A DNA stretch of 64,000 nucleotides, taken from NCBI RefSeq assembly GCF_032854445.1, contig NC_088299.1, positions 3,821,001 to 3,885,000 of the forward strand, given 5' to 3'. The stretch's first letter is position 1. Every line of letters begins with the position of its first letter. The translations under genes were made by a program, and so were the position numbers. The DNA comes from Liolophura sinensis (Eukaryota > Mollusca > Polyplacophora > Chitonida > Chitonidae). The notes beneath the pieces were generated by a model that was given only the letters and a program-made list of their open reading frames with translations, made no database searches and had not been told where the DNA came from. This document shows positions 58,835-64,000 of this stretch, one piece after another.

Positions 58835-60085
58835 TGTTATGTGAACAACTTCCGTCAGCTTCTAAATTTAGCTTGCCACTGTTTGCATATGCCGAGTTCA
58901 GGGCCTGCTGTCTGCCTCTGCCTTAGAATGTTCCAGAATACGCTCAGTTTACCACAAGTGTTCAGGAATTTTCTTATTCTAGAAAATTCCACCAGTCTAT
59001 ATAAGACCTATGAAAGCAGGTCAAAACAGGAGAAAGGAGAATTATTGAGAGTTTTGGATGCTTTCGCTGTGTATTACTTTAGTAGGCCTTTTGTGCTGAA
59101 TTTGGGTCTCTGGCTTTGTTATATCATATCTCCGCCGAGCACTTGTTCAGTCTGAACTTGTATATTTAATTTGTGCTCTTGTGTACACAGTATATGATTT
59201 TGTGAAAGATGTTATCTTAAAAAGATATGAGCTTGTGCCAGAGGCCTATCGGCAGAAATTTAGAAATTTTGAGAAAAGAGATCAGACTTGCATTGAATTT
59301 GCTAGGCAGGAGGAACAATTGTTTGAGCGGTGGTGCTCTGCTGAAATTGTAAATAAAGATTATGAAAAGTTAAAGCAGATCATTCTGATTGAAGACTTTA
59401 AAAGGTGTATTAATGATGATGTCAGAACTTTCATTGAGGACAAAGAGGCTGATACATTAGAAGCAGCGGCCACTATGGAATTTCAGGAATTTTCTTATTC
59501 TAGAAAATTCCACTAGTCTTTATAAGACCTATGAAAGCAGGTCAAAAGGGAGAAAGGAGAATTATTGAGAGTTTTGGATGCTTTCGCTGTGTGCAGGCCT
59601 TTTGTGCTGAATTTTGGTGTCTTTATAGCCCTCTGGCTTTGTTATATCATATCTCCACTGAGCACTTGTTCAGTTTGAACTTGTATATTTAATTTGTGCT
59701 CTTGTGTACACAGTGCTTATTAATACATGGACCCTGTCTGTGGAATTTTGTGTATATTTCGTCATACACTCAGTTATACTGTGGATTTTCCCTCTTGTGA
59801 ATATTGCCTCTGTGCATATTTAAGCATTGTGGAATATATGCGCCCGTTTGGACTTGACACCGTTGTACATGTAAGCACTTTAGTATTTGTATAGATACTG
59901 CTATCCTTTCTTGGTAAACTTAAGTACTTTAGTATTTGTATAAGTCTTGTTATCTGTTCTTGTTAAACCTAATAAATTGTTGTAAAATAAAATCTGGTGG
60001 TTTTGGTTACTTTTTTGTGCGGCTAAACTGTAGTGTATTTCGAACAAGCTATCTCTTTATAATACAGACAGTTTGGGTCGTAACA
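58835..60085 (+). mobile_element. Compact LTR-gag-LTR insertion
   Basis: The 1251 bp insertion starts TGTTATGTGAACAAC, ends GGTCGTAACA and is flanked by the 4 bp duplication ACAA (58831-58834 and 60086-60089). It consists of the first part of an LTR (58835-59190, with TATA 'tctatataag' near 58997), a gag piece (59191-59481) and the last part of an LTR (59482-60085, with AATAAA at 59971). The two LTR parts overlap: 'ttcaggaattttcttattct' occurs at 58961 and at 59482. The first join follows 'gtgtacacag', which looks like a splice acceptor. Either an element was shortened after insertion, or a pre-shortened derivative moved. It is the same family as the solo LTRs at 855 and 12922. Confidence 0.85.
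59191..59481 (+). pseudogene. gag fragment (SCAN-like domain)
   Basis: The open frame (from 59181, including LTR bases) reads YDFVKDVILKRYELVPEAYR and then QKFRNFEKRDQTCIEFAR, EEQLFERWCSAEIVNKDYEK, LIEDFKRCINDDVRTFIEDK and ADTLEAAATM. This is the SCAN-like helical part of gag in Ty3/gypsy-type elements, where it helps the capsid protein assemble. It is free of stops for about 97 codons. It lacks the gag start, the coiled-coil part and any zinc knuckle, so it is only an internal piece caught between two LTR parts. Homologous to the remnant at 40720-40920. Confidence 0.85.
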
Positions 60086-60089
60086 ACAA

Positions 60090-60790
60090 AAGAAAGGAAA
60101 TAATCTTCTAGATATATGCACGAATCTGTATCTTGTTCTAAAATATTCCAGTAAAATTTACCATCCTTGCCCAACATGGCACAAAGCAACATTAAAAAGA
60201 AGGGTTTTTTGATCTGATATTTTTTTATATAGATGCGTAATTAGTCAATCATTACAGATTCTCATTCTAATTATGTTAATGAAATTAAATAAAGGTTAAA
60301 ATTTGTTTTAAATAGTGATTAGAAAGAAATAAAATGTAAAACTTGGTATGCAAACATTATTTTGAACAAAACCAAGTTTTGTCGTGTTCTGATGCTGCAT
60401 TTACAACATGTATGTTTTGTTGGCTTTACGTGTAGCCTTTTAAATGGCACCACCATAAAATCAAAAAATTTAATTTGGATTATAGAACATGCTTCACTTA
60501 TTTATTTTATGTCAAGTTCCAGGCTTGAGATAAACTAATGCCTTGTGTGTCCTAGCGATTGAACCAATGTCTTGATTATTAATTATAAAAGATTACTAAT
60601 GAGGAAGTCCGCATGTTGTTTGCTTGTTACCAAAATCTACATGTATAACAATGGATGAAATTAATATCGATAGTAAATTGAGCCAAACTTAATCCCGTAA
60701 AAATGATACTTACAATTTTGTACACATGTGTTAACTCAAACAGTTTTGTAGGGTTGCACATTGTTACTGGAATGTTTTTAGAAGATCATC
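60090..60790. other. Unassigned spacer
   Basis: AT-rich sequence between the LTR insertion and the Tc1 element. Nothing recognisable. Confidence 0.5.
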
Positions 60791-62170
60791 CTTGACCAAA
60801 CGCAACCAAAATTGATTTTGAACGGTTTTATCAATTAGGATTGTTATGATGTACGTTGATGTCGTGCAGCACGAAGTTCAGGCACAATGATTGTTTGTCA
60901 CGTGCAAAACATGAGTACAGCATGTGACTATAAAAGATCCAAACAAATCTCACAGTTTTATCCAATATCTTTGCAAGTACTGTACACGAAAATGGGACGT
61001 CTCAACGCTGCTGACCAAAATCAGGCAATTGGACGATTGCAAGCTGGCGAATCAAAGAGTGAGGTGGCAAGGATCTTCAACGTTCATCCCAGCACCATAA
61101 CTTGGTTGTGGGATCGATTTGGTCAAACAAATTTGACAAATGACTGTCCAAGATCAGGAAGACCTAGAGTCACCACCCCTGCCCAAGATCGGTACATCCG
61201 GGTAACCCACCTACGTGACCGCCATCGTACCGCCCGGGACACAGCACAACAACAGTTTGGAGCCCAAAGATTGTCCGATCAGACAATCAGGAACCGTCTC
61301 CGAGAAGTAGGAATATGTGCCAAACGTCCAAAAGTTGCCCCCTCCTTGACACGACTACATCGACGTCGACGAGTGAGATGGTGTACGGCGGTGCTGCCAT
61401 GGAACCTGGCAAACTGGAGGCGCATATGGTTTAGCGATGAATCCCGTTATCTCCTCAGGCGACGTGATGGTAGAGACCGTGTTTACAGACGACGTCATGA
61501 ACGTTTTCCTCCTCACTGCATCAGACAAGTGGACAGATTCGGTTGAGGGGGTGTTATGGTGTGGGGAGCGATCTCATACACCCGCAGATCGGAGCTTGTG
61601 CTTGTCCAAGACAATCTGACGGCCAATCGATACGTCGACCAGATTCTCCGCCCGCACGTCCTTCGCCTTGTTGACCTTCAACGGCAGCTCTTCCAACAGG
61701 ACAACGCCAGGCCTCACACAGCACGTGCCACCGTGGACTACATGGCCAATAACAATATCAATACCCTTCCCTGGCCCTCCAAATCCAAGGATCTAAACCC
61801 AATCGAACACCTTTGGGATCAGATCGATAGGCGGGTGCGTCGACGTCGTATTCCACCACAAAATCTTCAACAGTTGTTCCACATGCTGCAGGATTCCACA
61901 ACAAAACATCCAACGACTGATTCGATCTGTACCCAGGAGGTGTCGGACAATGGTAGCAGCTGGAGGTGGTCATACGAGGTACTGATTTCAACACCACCTG
62001 GTGGACAGCAGTAATGACTGTGATGACTGTTATTCTCATAAAATATGAACAACATAGCAATGCATTGCTCCACAAAATTCCATTCATGTATCTTTGTTTT
62101 CCTCTGATCTACACGTCCTTGAATAACATCAAATTTTTATTGATATTTGGGTTTTGCGTTTCTTTTTTTG
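60790..62170 (+). mobile_element. Tc1-like DNA transposon
   Basis: The transposase is flanked by diverged inverted ends. On the left, 'ccaaacgcaaccaaaattga' then 'ttttatcaattagg' (about 60796-60840). On the right, 'acatcaaatttttattgat' then 'gggttttgcgtttc' (about 62127-62162), which is its complement with changes. Exact ends and the TA target could not be fixed by eye. At about 1.37 kb it has the size usual for Tc1 elements. Confidence 0.75.
60992..61985 (+). pseudogene. Tc1-like transposase, DD34E, one stop and one frameshift
   Basis: The protein starts at MGRLNAADQNQAIGRLQAG; an in-frame upstream ATG at 60887 exists but lies outside the conserved part. A paired helix-turn-helix DNA-binding region (ESKSEVARIFNVHPSTITWL) and the GRPRVT linker follow. 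The catalytic domain has Asp in FSDES (61436-61438), Asp in QQDNARPHTA (61700-61702) and Glu in NPIEHLWD (61805-61807). Exactly 34 residues lie between the second Asp and the Glu, so DD34E. A TGA at 61544-61546 interrupts the Gly-rich stretch before GGVMVWGAIS without changing frame. Near 61890 a small deletion shifts the frame; the usual C-terminal end AAGGGHTRY is seen in the other frame, stopping at 61983-61985. It is the least decayed transposon gene here but inactive as written. Confidence 0.92.
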
Positions 62171-62242
62171 AAGAATGTAGGTGAGTTACCTCGGTCAAAT
62201 AAAGAGCCAGGAGAGCCAATAATCTAGTGAGTGCTTGGAGTT

Positions 62243-62465
62243 TAACGTCGTACTTAACAATTTTTCAGTCATATGACGACGAAGGAGTCCTTAGAGTGCG
62301 TACAATTCGCACCCCTCTTTTGTCTAGTGATGCTTCACAGAGACGACTTTCCAAAGGCATGTATACCGCCCCGCCCGAGCCATTATACTGATACGCGCCC
62401 ACCGTGAGTTCGCCTGTTGGATGAAAATCTATCGCTTGCATGCTGAACGCCAAGCGACGAATAAT
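62243..62465 (+). repeat. Second dispersed repeat family, copy 2
   Basis: Begins near 'gtttaacgtcgtacttaaca', with 'tcatatgacgacgaaggagt', 'cacagagacgactttccaaa', 'cgccccgcccgagccattat' and 'catgctgaacgccaagcga'. The right-hand half matches 47490-47580. A further scrap, 'tgagttcgcctttcggatga' at about 63111-63130, resembles 'tgagttcgcctgttggatga' at 62405. Nothing indicates coding. Confidence 0.6.
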
Positions 62466-64000
62466 CTAGTGCTGTCTTTGTTATTCCATCTACATTCAGT
62501 TTAAAACATGGGAAGCATACATATTTGTATTATACAAAGTATTATAATATGAACCAAGAGGCTGTATAAGGGCATCTCAGCTTACGGTTTTATTGTGTTG
62601 TTCATACATTGTCAAAAATTGATAAATTGGTATTAAAACTGTTCTATATTTAGTCCACCAACAGACCCCGGTTTAAGCGTAATTAGATACATATAAAACA
62701 TAAGCCTATGGATCTTCAGCGGTACGATTCTACAGGTTGTAATGAATGGCTGGATGGTATATTTTTGATATAAGAGTTTCATCAGAATTGCTTTTTGACG
62801 AAGATTGAAATCGGAGATGTGTGTACCATATGCTGTGAAATATTGGTGTCTATAGACCTAAATGGATATTGAACAATATCGAAATAAACATGGCCTCTTT
62901 TTCCATACAATCGACAAGAGAGAGGGAGTACTGATAGTATTTATAAATGTATAGATCCAGATAAGATGAGCCATATCATAATTTCGTAGCCTCCTTATAA
63001 ACGCTTTATTTGGTATTTTTTAAATTGGCGCATCATTACATTTTGTATGGTTGACTGCCAAGCGGTAGTGTGAATTTTAGCAGCCCAGTTTAGTCATTAC
63101 ACATCCACCTTGAGTTCGCCTTTCGGATGAAAATCATTAAATTACATATTGGAAAGGATGTTACAGGGTTGAGCTTCGTTTTTTTTTCTTCTGAGGTTAC
63201 TGAAGGAAAAAACGTAACAAGATGAGAAATTGTTCTGGCTTCCCTGACATTTTTATTGATAGGTTGAGCTGCATGAAACAAGTCTTTAGTGTGCGCTCTG
63301 TGCGTTTTAGCTGCATGAAACCATAAAAATGTCAGTTTACTGAAGACTTTTTCAGTGAGATAAGGCAGCGCGACCTTTACATTGTTTTGGGGGTATTTTT
63401 TGTCAATAGCACATTTAAGATCACTGCCTAAAAGTCAAGAAAATACAGGCACAAAAAAGGATACCCACAAAAGTTAGGTTTTCAACAAACGTGACACAAA
63501 AGCTAAAAGAAAACCAAAACATTGAAAGTCTGCGGAAAAGGATCACCAAAGTCCAATAAAGGACGAAAATTTAATTTATAAGAACTAAAAGGTGGGAGTA
63601 AACCTAAAATACATGTACCAATGTTGGAACTGTAGCCAGAATACAGCCATTGGTTAGAAGTTAAAACTGATGCCTTTGTAAAAGTTGGGCTTAGAACTGA
63701 ATCATATGTTTTATAAAAATGTGTATATATACTGAATGTCTTCCCATATTTCATGACAGATATAAATACTTAATTAACATAAACTGGGCTTAATTAAGAT
63801 AAACTGGGCTGGCCTACAAAAAGTATTGTACACATACAAGAACCTTTTGTACCTTCCACCGATTTGTATTTCACAAAAAAAAATATCCTGCGGTAGTTTT
63901 CCAGAGATGACCTACCATCGACTTGCGCTCTGTAACTTTAAATCATGTTTTGAGTATGTTTCATTGACAGCGCTTAAGGCTGCTAAACACTTGTCCAGAA
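62466..64000. other. Unassigned right end
   Basis: AT-rich sequence with a scrap of the second repeat family at about 63096-63140 and a repeated 'agctgcatgaaac' (63268 and 63310). There is also a short direct repeat 'aagataaactgggct' (near 63776-63811). No gene or further element was recognised. Confidence 0.5.

Overview
This 64 kb window is AT-rich, gene-poor animal DNA built almost entirely of transposable-element remains and old duplications. A mollusc is the best guess. The reason is a recurrent tRNA-headed SINE with a conserved 3' tail (gtgaaatattcttgagtacg, then cgtaaaacaccaatcaaat), which resembles the V-SINE/RUDI-type SINEs described from bivalves and gastropods. It occurs beside Penelope-like, RNase H-bearing LINE, Ty3/gypsy-like LTR and Tc1 elements. 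The family names come from remembered motifs and were not searched. I found no host gene I can name, and no rRNA, genuine tRNA, CRISPR or operon-like structure.

Layout. (1) 1-10.5 kb and 35.7-58 kb hold diverged copies of one roughly 7-8.4 kb tandem unit. They are recognised by short blocks recurring in the same order (for example 'tggaaatctctggaatcacc' followed about 200 bp later by 'aacgtcaaacaacaaa'). (2) 11.3-12.4 kb is a smaller tandem duplication with a 650 bp offset. (3) 12.5-30 kb is a second, independent tandem duplication (copies A and B). Its two copies act as filled and empty sites for each other. Copy A received a truncated SINE, then a solo LTR inside that SINE's target duplication, an LTR fragment and a Penelope-like element. 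Copy B received a 5.25 kb LINE (22928-28182), which was itself hit by two SINEs. (4) 30-35.7 kb is mostly unrecognised sequence with a truncated SINE and two foldback MITEs. (5) 39.5-41.0 kb carries a decayed LTR-retrotransposon gag inside the large array. (6) 58-62.5 kb contains a full-length SINE, a compact LTR-gag-LTR insertion and a nearly intact Tc1 transposon.

These parts do not work together as a pathway; the window is a record of layered insertions and duplications. Every transposon coding region seen is broken by stops, shifts, deletions or insertions. The Tc1 transposase is the best preserved, with its DD34E residues, one in-frame stop and one late frameshift. A 200-N assembly gap (24401-24600) lies in the LINE, and its flanks share 14 identical bases, so it is probably not a real gap.
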